A stretch of 64,000 nucleotides of DNA from DASUTB01 sp036374835. Lineage in GTDB: Bacteria; Actinomycetota; Actinomycetes; Jiangellales; Jiangellaceae. The notes under the pieces were generated by a model. It had not been told where the DNA came from. It saw only the letters and a list, made by a program, of their open reading frames with translations, and did no database searches. The DNA is taken from NCBI GenBank assembly GCA_036374835.1, contig DASUTB010000111.1:1-64000 (forward strand), read 5' to 3'. Positions 40,935-49,596 of this stretch are shown piece by piece. Both the position numbers and the translations under genes were made by a program. The first letter of the stretch is position 1. Each line of letters opens with the position of its first letter.

Positions 40935-41534
40935 TCAGTCGTCCAGCACGCCGTGCAGATCGCCGAAGGATCGGTACAGGACGGTCGTCATGCCGAGTTC
41001 GGCGGCTGCATCGATGTTCTCGGACCGGTCGTCGATGAACAGGCAGTGCTCGAGCGGGACGCCCACCTTTCCCGCCGCGATTCGGTAGATCTCCGGCTCC
41101 GGCTTGGGCACACCGACATCGGCGCTGTTGATGACGCCGTCCATCCGCTCGAGCACACCGGCACCGGCCATCGCCTCGGCGAAGTCGTCCATCTGGTTGG
41201 TGAGCAACCACACCGGCATCCGCCTACGTGCCGCGGCAAGCCAGTCCATTACCTGCTGATCGATCCAGAACGGTCGGCTCCGCCAAGCCTGGACCAGCGA
41301 CAACGCCGCCTCGTGGCTCAGCCCGGTTTCGAGAAGCCGATTCGCCGCGCGCCCCATCCAGTCGCCGGCTGTGATCTCGCCTGCGCACGCCGGATACAGC
41401 AGGTCACGAGCGAACATGGCCCGGGCAAGGGTTTCGTATTCCACGCCGTGCGCCCGCTCGGCAGCCGCAATCGGGTCATCCCGCCAGTGCCGGATGACGT
41501 CATCGACATCGCACAGTACAGCCTTGATCGCCAC
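40935..41534 (-). CDS. HAD-superfamily hydrolase (IA type)
   Basis: A 199-residue HAD protein from GTG 41534 (VAIKAVLCDVDDVIRHW). Motif I CDVDDVI has both Asp residues, motif II LLTNQ, motif III Lys in GVPKPEPEIYRIAA, and motif IV FIDDRSENIDAAAELGM. The cap is all-helical. This is the epoxide hydrolase/YihX-like type IA group. Substrate unknown. It is divergent from the oxoprolinase gene across 77 nt. Confidence 0.88.
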   Translation of the reverse strand: MAIKAVLCDVDDVIRHWRDDPIAAAERAHGVEYETLARAMFARDLLYPACAGEITAGDWMGRAANRLLETGLSHEAALSLVQAWRSRPFWIDQQVMDWLAAARRRMPVWLLTNQMDDFAEAMAGAGVLERMDGVINSADVGVPKPEPEIYRIAAGKVGVPLEHCLFIDDRSENIDAAAELGMTTVLYRSFGDLHGVLDD

Positions 41535-41611
41535 GCTGCGACTGTACGTGACGGTGATCCGCTCGAGACACCGGTTCGACATCGGGCGTGGCCACAGGGC
41601 AAGGTCAGCAC

Positions 41612-44600
41612 ATGGCAGGGGTGGACGGGCGAGACCGCCGATGGGAGTTCTGGATCGACCGCGGCGGCACGTTCACCGACATCGTCGCGCGTGACCCGCA
41701 GGGCAACCTCGTCACCCACAAACTGCTGTCCGAGGACACCGCCAGCCCGCCCCGCTACACCGACGCCGCCGTCGCCGGCATCCGCGAACTGCTCGGCGTC
41801 GACCCGGTCAGTGCGATTCCGACCGGCCGGATCGCTGCGGTACGGATGGGGACGACCGTCGCCACCAACGCGCTGCTCGAGCGCACGGGCGAACGAGCCT
41901 GCCTGGTCATCACGAAAGGGTTCGCGGACGCGCTGCGCATCGGATACCAGAACCGTCCCCGCATCTTCGACCGGCATATCGAACTGCCCGAGATGCTCTA
42001 CGACCGGGTCATCGAGGTGGACGAGCGCATAACGGCCGACGGCACCGTGCTGCGCGAACCCGACCTCACTGCACTTGCCCACGAGCTCGAGCGGGCCCAT
42101 GCAGACGGCATCCGGGCGATCGCCGTCGTCTGCCTGCACAGCCACGCCCACCCGGCCAACGAACACGCCGCCGCACAGCTCGCCACCGAGATCGGGTTCA
42201 CCCAAGTGTCGATGTCGGCCGAGGTCAGCCCGCTGATGAAGCTCGTACCACGCGGCGACACCGCCGTTGCCGATGCGTACCTGTCGCCGATCCTGCGCCG
42301 CTACGTCGACCAGGTCGCAGCCGAGCTCCCCGGCACCCAGCTCATGTTCATGCAGTCCAGCGGCGGGCTGACCGAGGCGAGGCACTTCCGAGGCAAGGAC
42401 GCCATCCTGTCCGGCCCCGCGGGCGGCATCGTCGGCATGGCGCGCATGTCGCAGATCGCCGGCCACGACAAGGTGATCGGCTTCGATATGGGCGGCACGT
42501 CGACCGATGTCTCGCACTTCGCCGGCGAGTACGAACGTGTCTTCAACACCACGATCGGCGGTGTCCGGCTACGCGCGCCGATGCTGGACATCCACACCGT
42601 CGCAGCCGGCGGCGGGTCGATCCTGCACTTCGACGGCAGCCGCTACCGCGTCGGCCCGGACTCGGCCGGCGCCTCCCCAGGGCCGGCGTGCTACCGCAAC
42701 GGCGGGCCACTCGCCGTCACCGACGCCAACGTGATGCTGGGCCGCATCCAGCCCGATCATTTCCCAGCGGTGTTCGGGCCGGACGGCGACCAGCGCCTGG
42801 ACGCGGCAACGGTGCGGGACGAGTTCACCGCGCTGGCCGGGACGATCCATACCGCCACCGGAGACACCCGCACTCCGGAGCAGGTCGCGGCCGGCTTTCT
42901 CGACATCGCCGGGGCCAACATGGCCAACGCGGTCAAGAAGATCTCGGTACAGAAGGGTCACGACGTCACCGAGTACGCATTGACGACGTTCGGTGGCGCG
43001 GGTGGGCAGCACGCCTGCCTCGTCGCGGACGCGCTCGGCATCCGGACGGTGCTCGTCCCACCGATGGCCGGCGTGCTGTCCGCGCTCGGTATCGGGCTCG
43101 CCGACACGATCGCGACCCGAGAACAATCCGTGGAGCGGCGGCTGGACGACGACCTGCTCCCGGGCCTGCACGACCTCGCGCTGACGCTGACCGGCGACGC
43201 GTCCGGTGAACTACTGGACCAGCACGTCCCGTCGGACACGATCGAGACCGTCGTCCGGGCACATCTGCGTTACGAGGGCACCGACACGGCCGTGCCCGTC
43301 CGCTTCGCCGGCATCGCGGAACCGCCCGCCGGCGCGTCTGGTAGCGCCGATGACATTGGCGGCTCCGTCGGGGCCATGACCGCCGAGTTCGAGGCGGCCT
43401 ACCGCAGGACGTACTCCTTCCTCATGGACCGCCCGCTCATCGTCGAGGCGCTCGCGGTCGAGGCGATCGGCCGCAATCCCACCAGCGACGGACTCGCCCG
43501 GCACTTGGCCGGGACGGACGCCACGCCGAGCCCCGGAACCACGGTACGGATGTACAGCGCCGGCCGGTGGCGGGACGTCCCCCTTCTCGAGCGGGAGAGC
43601 CTGCGAACGGGAGATACCGTCACCGGCCCGGCCATCGTCGCCGAACCGAGCGCCACAACCGTGGTGGACGACGGCTGGGCGCTCACCGTGCACAACGCCG
43701 GGCACCTTGTGATCGAGCGCGTGCAGGCCCGCCAAGCCGCCGCCGTCGGCACGCAGGCGGACCCCGTCCTGCTGGAGATCTTCAACAATCTGTTCATGTC
43801 GATCGCCGAGCAGATGGGCGCCCGGCTGGAGTCGACCGCACAATCGGTGAACATCAAAGAACGGCTCGACTTCTCGTGCGCACTGTTCGACCCGGACGGC
43901 AACCTGATCGCGAACGCGCCGCACATGCCGGTGCACCTCGGCTCGATGGGGGCGAGCGTCCAGGAGGTCATCCGCCGCGCCGGCGACTCGATGCGTCCGG
44001 GCCACGTGTACGCGGTCAACGACCCGTATCACGGCGGCACGCACCTGCCGGACGTCACCGTCGTCACGCCCGTGTATGACCAGGCGGGCAAGGACCGGCT
44101 CTTCTATGTCGCCAGCCGCGGGCACCATGCCGAGATCGGCGGCATCACGCCCGGCTCGATGCCCGCGTTCAGCCGCGATGTGCACGAGGAGGGTGTGCTG
44201 TTCGACAGCTGGCTGATCGTCGCGGACGGCCAGTTCCGCGAGCAGGACACCTACGATCTGCTGACCCGGGCAAGGCATCCGTCGCGGAACCCGGAAACCA
44301 ACCTGGCCGACCTGCGTGCGCAGATCGCGGCCAACGAGAAGGGTGTGGCCGAGGTCAACCGGATGATCGACCACTTCGGGCTCGACGTCGTGCAGGCCTA
44401 CATGCGGCACGTACAGGACAACGCCGAGCAGGCGGTGCGACGGGTCATCGACGCGCTGGACTTCTCCAAGCGGGACGGCGCGGGCGAGTACACGTACGAG
44501 ATGGACAGCGGCGCGATCATCAAGGTGCAAGTGACGGTGGACCGCACCGAGCGCACCGCGACGATCGATTTCACCGGCTCGTCGCCGCAGCTCACGACGA

Positions 44601-45361
44601 ACTTCAACGCGCCTGCGTCAGTGACGACGGCCGCCGTCCTCTACGTGTTCAGGACGCTTGTCGCGGACGACATCCCGATCAACGACGGCTGCCTGCGGCC
44701 GCTGCGGATCGTCGTGCCGGATGGCAGCATGCTCGCGCCGGTGTATCCCGCGGCGGTCGTCGCGGGAAACGTCGAGACGTCGCAGGCGGTCACCGGTGCG
44801 CTCTACGCGGCGCTCGGGGTGCAGGCCGAGGGCTCCGGCACGATGAACAACGTCACGTTCGGCAACGACCGGCACCAGTACTACGAGACGATCGGGTCCG
44901 GCTCCGGCGCGGGTGACGGCTTCGACGGCGCCGCCGCGGTGCAGACGCACATGACGAACTCGCGGCTCACCGACCCGGAGGTCCTGGAGTCGCGGTTCCC
45001 GGTTCTGGTGGATTCGTTCGCGATCCGGCCCGGCAGCGGCGGGGACGGCCGGTGGCGCGGTGGGGACGGCGCCGTGCGGCGGCTGCGCTTTCGTGCGGCG
45101 ATGACCGTCAGCACGCTGTCCGGGCATCGCCGCGTCCCGCCGTACGGGCTGGCCGGCGGCTCGCCCGGCGCGCTGGGGCGCAACCTGATCGAGCGAGCCG
45201 ACGGCACGACCGTCCAGCTCGCCGGATGCGACCTCGCCGACGTCAACCCGGACGACGTGCTCGTCATCGAAACACCGGGCGGCGGCGGCTTCGGCCCCCG
45301 CCAGAATGACCATGTTTGGCACCGTATCCCCGACCAAACCACGTCTAAAAGCCGCGTATAG
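41612..45361 (+). CDS. Fused hydantoinase A/B, 5-oxoprolinase-type ATPase
   Basis: A 1249-residue protein from ATG 41612 (AAGG 7 nt upstream). The HyuA half (1-~690) has WEFWIDRGGTFTDIVARDPQG, GTTVATNALLERTGERACLV and GFDMGGTSTDVSHF; the HyuB half (from about 715) begins DPVLLEIFNNLFMSIAEQMGARLESTAQSVNIKERLDFSCALFD and ends PGGGGFGPR. Fused forms cleave 5-oxoproline to glutamate with ATP (glutathione/pyroglutamate salvage), though some act on hydantoins. The frame continues 20 codons past the family's usual GGGGFG end through a repeat element, adding QNDHVWHRIPDQTTSKSRV. Confidence 0.92.
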   Translation: MAGVDGRDRRWEFWIDRGGTFTDIVARDPQGNLVTHKLLSEDTASPPRYTDAAVAGIRELLGVDPVSAIPTGRIAAVRMGTTVATNALLERTGERACLVITKGFADALRIGYQNRPRIFDRHIELPEMLYDRVIEVDERITADGTVLREPDLTALAHELERAHADGIRAIAVVCLHSHAHPANEHAAAQLATEIGFTQVSMSAEVSPLMKLVPRGDTAVADAYLSPILRRYVDQVAAELPGTQLMFMQSSGGLTEARHFRGKDAILSGPAGGIVGMARMSQIAGHDKVIGFDMGGTSTDVSHFAGEYERVFNTTIGGVRLRAPMLDIHTVAAGGGSILHFDGSRYRVGPDSAGASPGPACYRNGGPLAVTDANVMLGRIQPDHFPAVFGPDGDQRLDAATVRDEFTALAGTIHTATGDTRTPEQVAAGFLDIAGANMANAVKKISVQKGHDVTEYALTTFGGAGGQHACLVADALGIRTVLVPPMAGVLSALGIGLADTIATREQSVERRLDDDLLPGLHDLALTLTGDASGELLDQHVPSDTIETVVRAHLRYEGTDTAVPVRFAGIAEPPAGASGSADDIGGSVGAMTAEFEAAYRRTYSFLMDRPLIVEALAVEAIGRNPTSDGLARHLAGTDATPSPGTTVRMYSAGRWRDVPLLERESLRTGDTVTGPAIVAEPSATTVVDDGWALTVHNAGHLVIERVQARQAAAVGTQADPVLLEIFNNLFMSIAEQMGARLESTAQSVNIKERLDFSCALFDPDGNLIANAPHMPVHLGSMGASVQEVIRRAGDSMRPGHVYAVNDPYHGGTHLPDVTVVTPVYDQAGKDRLFYVASRGHHAEIGGITPGSMPAFSRDVHEEGVLFDSWLIVADGQFREQDTYDLLTRARHPSRNPETNLADLRAQIAANEKGVAEVNRMIDHFGLDVVQAYMRHVQDNAEQAVRRVIDALDFSKRDGAGEYTYEMDSGAIIKVQVTVDRTERTATIDFTGSSPQLTTNFNAPASVTTAAVLYVFRTLVADDIPINDGCLRPLRIVVPDGSMLAPVYPAAVVAGNVETSQAVTGALYAALGVQAEGSGTMNNVTFGNDRHQYYETIGSGSGAGDGFDGAAAVQTHMTNSRLTDPEVLESRFPVLVDSFAIRPGSGGDGRWRGGDGAVRRLRFRAAMTVSTLSGHRRVPPYGLAGGSPGALGRNLIERADGTTVQLAGCDLADVNPDDVLVIETPGGGGFGPRQNDHVWHRIPDQTTSKSRV

Positions 45362-45392
45362 CCGGTAATTGCCAGCTTTACATGGTCATTCT
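45303..45392. repeat. Inverted pair of truncated 80-nt repeats
   Basis: The 90-nt element starts AGAATGACCATG and ends CATGGTCATTCT (perfect 12-bp ends). The left part continues TTTGGCACCGTATCCCCGAC and the right, read leftward, TAAAGCTGGCAATTACC. Each is about half a full copy. The left copy is inside the oxoprolinase frame; the right copy supplies the TGA of the leftward WYL regulator (45386-45388). Confidence 0.8.
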
Positions 45393-46339
45393 GGACCCAC
45401 CGCCCGCCGGAAGCGGTCGGCGACGTCGTGCAGGTGCTCGATCAACTCCGGCGGCTCGAGAACCTCGAAGTCGAACGGCAGCCCACACAGGATCTCGGCG
45501 ATTGGAGAGAGGTCGAACGCAGCCATCCGCACCAGCGCACGCCCGCCATCGGCCGGCTCGACGACACCGACGCTCGGCGGCACGTGGCGGCGGGCCTCGT
45601 CGGGCGTTGCCGCGATCAGCAGATGCGCCTTGATGGGGTAGGCGGCATAGGCGGTTCCTTCAGCCACCAGCGCTACGGGGTCGGGCGGGTCGTCGTGCAC
45701 GAACCGGCGCCCGGTGGGCTGGACGTCCGCGATCCGGTCGATGCGGAAGGTGCGCCAGCCGGCACGATCCCGGTCGTAGGCCACCAGGTACCACCGCCTG
45801 CTCGTATGCACGAGCCGAAGCGGTTCGGTCGAACGGCTGCTCGTGCGGTCGTGATTGTCGGTGTAGCGGAACCGAACGCCCTCGCTGCGGCGGCACGCGG
45901 TGGCAAGCGCCACCAACACCTCGGTTTCGATCTTGGTATCGGCCGGCCAGGTCATCTGCACCGCTCCGGCCGCCACCGACGCGACCCGCTCCCTTAGCCG
46001 GTTCGGCAAGATCGTGTCGAGCTTGGCGAGCGCGGCGACTGCGGCGTCCTCGATACCGGCGATGGTGCTCGATGCGGCGACGCGCAGCCCGACAGCGATC
46101 GCCACCGCCTCGGCGTCGTCGAGTTGCAGCGGCGGCAGCCGTCCGCCCGTACCCAACTGGTACCCGCCGCCCACGCCGGGCTCGGCGTCCACCGGATACT
46201 CGAGGTCGCGTAACCGGGTGATGTCTCGGCGAAGCGTCCGCTCGGTGACGCCGAGCCGGGACGCGAGTTCAGCACCCGACCAGTGCGGCCGCGACTGGAG
46301 CAAAGTGAGCAGTCGGAGCAGGCGCGCTGCGGTATCCAT
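45386..46339 (-). CDS. WYL-domain (YafY-type) transcriptional regulator
   Basis: A 317-residue regulator from ATG 46339. The N-terminal HTH reads ELASRLGVTERTLRRDITRLRDLEYPV, and the WYL domain has VRFRYTDNHD...RRWYLVAYDRDRAGWRTFRIDRI, the ligand- or nucleic-acid-sensing part. A WCX-like C-terminal extension follows. It is divergent from the DinB-ankyrin gene with 56 nt between starts, containing a palindrome that could be its operator. It ends AVGPE, with its stop in a repeat. YafY-type regulators often control a neighbouring DinB-family gene. Confidence 0.9.
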   Translation of the reverse strand: MDTAARLLRLLTLLQSRPHWSGAELASRLGVTERTLRRDITRLRDLEYPVDAEPGVGGGYQLGTGGRLPPLQLDDAEAVAIAVGLRVAASSTIAGIEDAAVAALAKLDTILPNRLRERVASVAAGAVQMTWPADTKIETEVLVALATACRRSEGVRFRYTDNHDRTSSRSTEPLRLVHTSRRWYLVAYDRDRAGWRTFRIDRIADVQPTGRRFVHDDPPDPVALVAEGTAYAAYPIKAHLLIAATPDEARRHVPPSVGVVEPADGGRALVRMAAFDLSPIAEILCGLPFDFEVLEPPELIEHLHDVADRFRRAVGPE

Positions 46340-46354
46340 ACACCGGATTCTTTC

Positions 46355-46373
46355 GCGGACTGATGCTGTCCGC
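46355..46373. promoter_or_regulatory. Palindrome between WYL regulator and DinB-ankyrin gene
   Basis: GCGGAC (46355-46360), 7-nt spacer, and GTCCGC (46368-46373). Placed between two divergent starts, it is a plausible binding site for the WYL regulator. Confidence 0.5.
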
Positions 46374-46395
46374 AATTGTCAATAGAGTCGTCGCC

Positions 46396-47280
46396 ATGCC
46401 GATGGAACGCATCAAGGACGACCTGATCGGACTGGCCGACTTCGCCTATCACCGGCTCCGCCAACGTGTCGAGGGCATGACCGACGAGGAGTATTTCTGG
46501 GAGCCTGCTCCCGGCTGCTGGTCCGTCCGGCCCGGCGCCGATGGGAAGCTCCGGCGGGACGGTTCTTCGGTTCCGGTCGAGCCCGCACCGCTCACCACGA
46601 TCGCCTGGCGGCTCACGCACGTCATCGACATCCTTGCCGGGGAACGCAACGCCACATGGATCGGCGTGACGCCGTCCGGCCACCTCGACATCGACGGCGA
46701 AGCCGGATCGGCAGCCGAGGCGATCGGCCAGCTCGAGCGCGCCTATGCGTTGTTCCGCGGCCATGTCGCCGCGGCCGACGCCGCCGATCTCACCGTCGCC
46801 ATGGGTTCGATCGCCGGGCCGTATGCAGACGACACGCGGGCCGCCTTCGTCCTCCATGAGCTCGACGAGTTGATCCATCACGGCGCGGAGATCGCGGCGC
46901 TGCGCGACCTCTTCCGTGCGACCCGCCCAACACCTCCACTCATCGACGCCTGCCTGCGCGGCGATCACCCCTCCATCGACGCGCTTGTCGACGCCGACCC
47001 GGAGCTGCTCGGCAAGCACCCGGAAGTGGTCGCGCAGCTGGCCAGTGCGCACAAGTGGGACACCGTCCGGCATCTCGTGAACCGGGGCTTCGACGTCAAC
47101 GCCTCCGAGGGCATCACCGCACTGCACTACGCGGCCGGCGCCGGCGAGCACGAGGTGGTCGACCTGCTCGTGGAGAACGGCGCCGACATCGGCGCCCGCG
47201 ACACCACGTTCGGCAAGACCCCTGCCGAGTGGGCAGAGTACTTCGGCCACGAGACGATCGCCAAGCGCCTCACTGAATGA
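46396..47280 (+). CDS. DinB-family protein fused to ankyrin repeats
   Basis: A 294-residue protein from ATG 46396 (46402 also possible). The first ~165 residues form a DinB/YfiT four-helix bundle: DFAYHRLRQRVEGMTDEEYFWEPAPGCWSVRP, TTIAWRLTHVIDILAGERNATW and FVLHELDELIHHGAEIAALRDLF, with His residues suited to a metal site. From about 175 come ankyrin-like repeats: DACLRGDHPSIDALVDADPELL, TVRHLVNRGFDVNASEGITALHYAAGAGEHEVVDLLVENGADIGARD. DinB proteins are thiol-transferases or related metalloenzymes (mycothiol or bacillithiol dependent); the ankyrin part suggests a protein partner. It ends RLTE. Confidence 0.85.
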   Translation: MPMERIKDDLIGLADFAYHRLRQRVEGMTDEEYFWEPAPGCWSVRPGADGKLRRDGSSVPVEPAPLTTIAWRLTHVIDILAGERNATWIGVTPSGHLDIDGEAGSAAEAIGQLERAYALFRGHVAAADAADLTVAMGSIAGPYADDTRAAFVLHELDELIHHGAEIAALRDLFRATRPTPPLIDACLRGDHPSIDALVDADPELLGKHPEVVAQLASAHKWDTVRHLVNRGFDVNASEGITALHYAAGAGEHEVVDLLVENGADIGARDTTFGKTPAEWAEYFGHETIAKRLTE

Positions 47281-47383
47281 TCACGTTGAGCCCCGACGGC
47301 ACGTCCATTGCTCGGTGTTATCCCGCTTTGCTGGGCCCGTATGCGTGTCTGGCTGGGGAGCACCACGTTTACGTGATCATTCT
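47275..47383. repeat. 80-nt repeat copy 6 (minus, 47305-47383) with inverted left half
   Basis: The full-length copy runs on the minus strand from AGAATGATCACGTAAACG at 47383 through CCCCAGCCAGACACG and AGCAAAGCGGGA to GAGCAATGG at 47305. At the left a partial inverted end GAATGATCACGT (47275-47286) supplies the TGA of the DinB-ankyrin gene. It lies between convergent DinB-ankyrin and ogt genes. Confidence 0.82.
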
Positions 47384-47397
47384 GAGGTCGGTGAGCC

Positions 47398-47904
47398 CTA
47401 GGGCGTGAGGGCGAGCTGGCCCGCGGCGACGCGCCGTTCGAGATCCAGCAATGCCTGCTTGCGCTCGAGCCCGCCGCCGTAGCCGGTCAGCGCGCCGGAC
47501 GCACCGATCACCCGGTGGCACGGCACGATGATCGAGATCGGGTTCCGCCCGTTGGCCAGGCCGACCGCACGGGCCGCGCCGGGTTTGCCGATCTGCTCGG
47601 CGATCTCGCCGTAGCTGCGAACCTCCCCGTAGGGGATCGTGCGCAGCGCGTCCCAGACCTTGAGCTGGAACGGTGTGCCGCTCGGGTGGAGCGCGAGGTC
47701 GAACTCGGTGCGCTCGCCGGCGAAGTACTCGACCAGCTGGTCGTGGACCGTGCCGAACGGCTCGTCGTCCCGGATCCAGTCCGGCTCGACGTGGTGGGGG
47801 CCGTGCCGGCGGGTTTCCATATACACGCCGGTGAGTCCGGCGCCGTCGCCGGTCAGCAACAGCTCACCGATCGGGCTGGGGACGCTCGTCCATCGAGTGG
47901 TCAC
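47398..47904 (-). CDS. ogt: Methylated-DNA-[protein]-cysteine S-methyltransferase
   Basis: A 168-residue suicide repair protein. The acceptor Cys is in PISIIVPCHRVIG, with the preceding GEVRSYGEIAEQIGKPGAARAVGLANG helix-turn-helix. It removes methyl groups from O6-alkylguanine. The start is GTG 47904, overlapping the alkA/ada TGA in GTGA, with AGGAG at 6 nt, so the two repair genes are coupled. Confidence 0.95.
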   Translation of the reverse strand: MTTRWTSVPSPIGELLLTGDGAGLTGVYMETRRHGPHHVEPDWIRDDEPFGTVHDQLVEYFAGERTEFDLALHPSGTPFQLKVWDALRTIPYGEVRSYGEIAEQIGKPGAARAVGLANGRNPISIIVPCHRVIGASGALTGYGGGLERKQALLDLERRVAAGQLALTP

Positions 47905-49364
47905 GAGATGCTCCTGTCTGGATTCGGTTGGTTGAGTAGAGCCCACAGGTGTAGCTGCGCGTACGAGCGCCACGGTCGCCATCGCTCCGCGTACTCCGTC
48001 GCGTGGCGTGGATCGGCCGGCAGGCCCAGCCGCTCCATGCCCTTGCGGACGCCGAGATCCGAGGCGAGGAACACGTCCGGATCGCCGAGGACCCGCATCC
48101 GGATGTAGTCCGCCGTCCATGGGCCGATGCCCGGCACGTCCAGCAACCCGCGCCGGGTGTCGTCCCGGTCGGCGCCCGGATCGAGCCGGACGGCACCCTC
48201 GGCAAGTCGCGTGGTCAGCTCGTGCAGCGCCCGCTGCCGGGCTCGCGGCATCGGAAACTCCGACGGATCGACTGCTGCAAGCACTGCGGCCGACGGGAAC
48301 GTATGCGTCACGCCGCCCACCGGCTCGTCCAGTGGCTTGCCGAACTCGGCGGTGAGCCTGCCGGCCAGGTTGCGCGCGGCGACGACGGATATCTGCTGAC
48401 CGAGCACGGCGCGCACGGCCAGCTCGTCACCGCTGACCGCACCCGGCACACGCATGCCCGGCTGGGCCGCGACGTGCGGCGCCAGCGGCCCGTCGCGAAG
48501 CGCCTCGTCGATCCCGGCCGAGTCCGAGTCGAGGTCGAACAGCCGGCGGCAGCGCGCGACCGCTGCGGACAGGTCACGCAGGTCGGCGAGGTGCAGCGTG
48601 GCCTGCACGTATCCGTCCGCAGGGGTCAGCTCCGCGACGCCGGTTCCGTTCGGCAGCGCCAGGCTGCGCCGGTACGTCCCACCGTCCATCTCCTCGACGC
48701 CCGGCACCGCCCTGGTGCCGAGGAATTGGAACACTCCGGCGATGTCGGCGGGTCTGCGATACGCCAACCGAAGCTCGATGACACCCGGTGCGGGAGGTCC
48801 CTTGGTGTGGGCTCGGGCGCGCAGCTCACGTGGCGTTCGGTCGAATGCGACCCGGATCGTGTCGTTGAACTGCCGGATGCTGGCGAAGCCGGCCGCGAAG
48901 GCCACTTCCGTGATCGGCAGTTCGGTCGTCTCCAGCAGAATGCGCGACGTGTGCGCGCGCTGGGCCCGTGCCAGCGCGATCGGGCTCGCGCCGACCTCGG
49001 CGAGCAGCGTGCGGTGCACATGACGTTCGGTGTACCCAAGCCGGCCAGCCAGGCCTGCCACACCTTCCCGGTCGACCACACCGTCGATGATCAGCCGCAT
49101 CGCCCGGCCGGCTAAGTCGGCGCGGATGTTCCACTCCGGCGAGCCTGGGGCGACGTCCGGCCGGCAACGGCGGCATGCCCGGAGCCCGGCGGCCTGTGCC
49201 TCGGCGGCGCTGCGATAGAAGGCGACGTTCTCCCGCTTCGGCGTGATCGCCGGGCAACTGGGCCGGCAGTAGATACCGGTGGTGTGCACACCGGTGAAGA
49301 AGATCCCGTCGAACCTGGCGTCACGGCTCTCGGCCGCCCGGCGGCACACGTCGAAATCGAGCAT
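47901..49364 (-). CDS. Ada-AlkA fusion: methyl-phosphotriester sensor/AraC activator with DNA-3-methyladenine glycosylase
   Basis: A 487-residue protein. The N-terminal Ada zinc domain has FTGVHTTGIYCRPSCPA and LRACRRCRPD (four zinc cysteines, one of which accepts the methyl group), then an AraC HTH (RLGYTERHVHRTLLAEVGASPIALARAQRAHTSRILLE and SIRQFNDTIRVAFDRTPRELR). From about 200 follows AlkA, with LDVPGIGPWTADYIRMRVLGDPDVFLASDLGVRKG holding the HhH motif and catalytic Asp. It removes alkylated bases and activates the adaptive response. It overlaps ogt; together they form an ada regulon operon. Confidence 0.95.
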   Translation of the reverse strand: MLDFDVCRRAAESRDARFDGIFFTGVHTTGIYCRPSCPAITPKRENVAFYRSAAEAQAAGLRACRRCRPDVAPGSPEWNIRADLAGRAMRLIIDGVVDREGVAGLAGRLGYTERHVHRTLLAEVGASPIALARAQRAHTSRILLETTELPITEVAFAAGFASIRQFNDTIRVAFDRTPRELRARAHTKGPPAPGVIELRLAYRRPADIAGVFQFLGTRAVPGVEEMDGGTYRRSLALPNGTGVAELTPADGYVQATLHLADLRDLSAAVARCRRLFDLDSDSAGIDEALRDGPLAPHVAAQPGMRVPGAVSGDELAVRAVLGQQISVVAARNLAGRLTAEFGKPLDEPVGGVTHTFPSAAVLAAVDPSEFPMPRARQRALHELTTRLAEGAVRLDPGADRDDTRRGLLDVPGIGPWTADYIRMRVLGDPDVFLASDLGVRKGMERLGLPADPRHATEYAERWRPWRSYAQLHLWALLNQPNPDRSIS

Positions 49365-49419
49365 GGCTCTACTCTGGCCTGCCGCACCGACAAAGTACTA
49401 GCGGAAATCAGACATCCAC

Positions 49420-49515
49420 GTCCGATTGATCACGTGGGGGACCTCAGGTACCGCTTAGTGACTCGTCGACGGGTCGCCATGCGGTACGCCCGGTACTCCA
49501 CGTGATCAATCGGAC
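49420..49515. repeat. 96-nt palindromic element with 18-bp perfect ends
   Basis: GTCCGATTGATCACGTGG (49420-49437) and its perfect complement CCACGTGATCAATCGGAC (49498-49515) enclose 60 nt that hold a second imperfect pair (AGGTACCGC / GCGGTACGCCCGGTAC). It lies between the divergent ada-alkA and SRPBCC promoters, 4 nt from the ArsR operators. The ends differ from the 80-nt repeat. It may be a miniature element or a regulatory palindrome. Confidence 0.75.
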
Positions 49516-49519
49516 ATTG

Positions 49520-49571
49520 TGCAACCTAAAGGTTGCAGTTTCTCGGACAATAGTGCAACCTAGAAGTTGCA
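49520..49571 (+). promoter_or_regulatory. Twin palindromes, candidate ArsR operators
   Basis: TGCAACCTAAAGGTTGCA (49520-49537) and TGCAACCTAGAAGTTGCA (49554-49571), 34 nt apart. They stand 26-77 nt before the SRPBCC-ArsR operon. Twin 18-nt dyads of this kind are typical ArsR/SmtB sites and would give autorepression. Confidence 0.7.
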
Positions 49572-49596
49572 GATACGCCTGGATCGAGGAGGAGCA

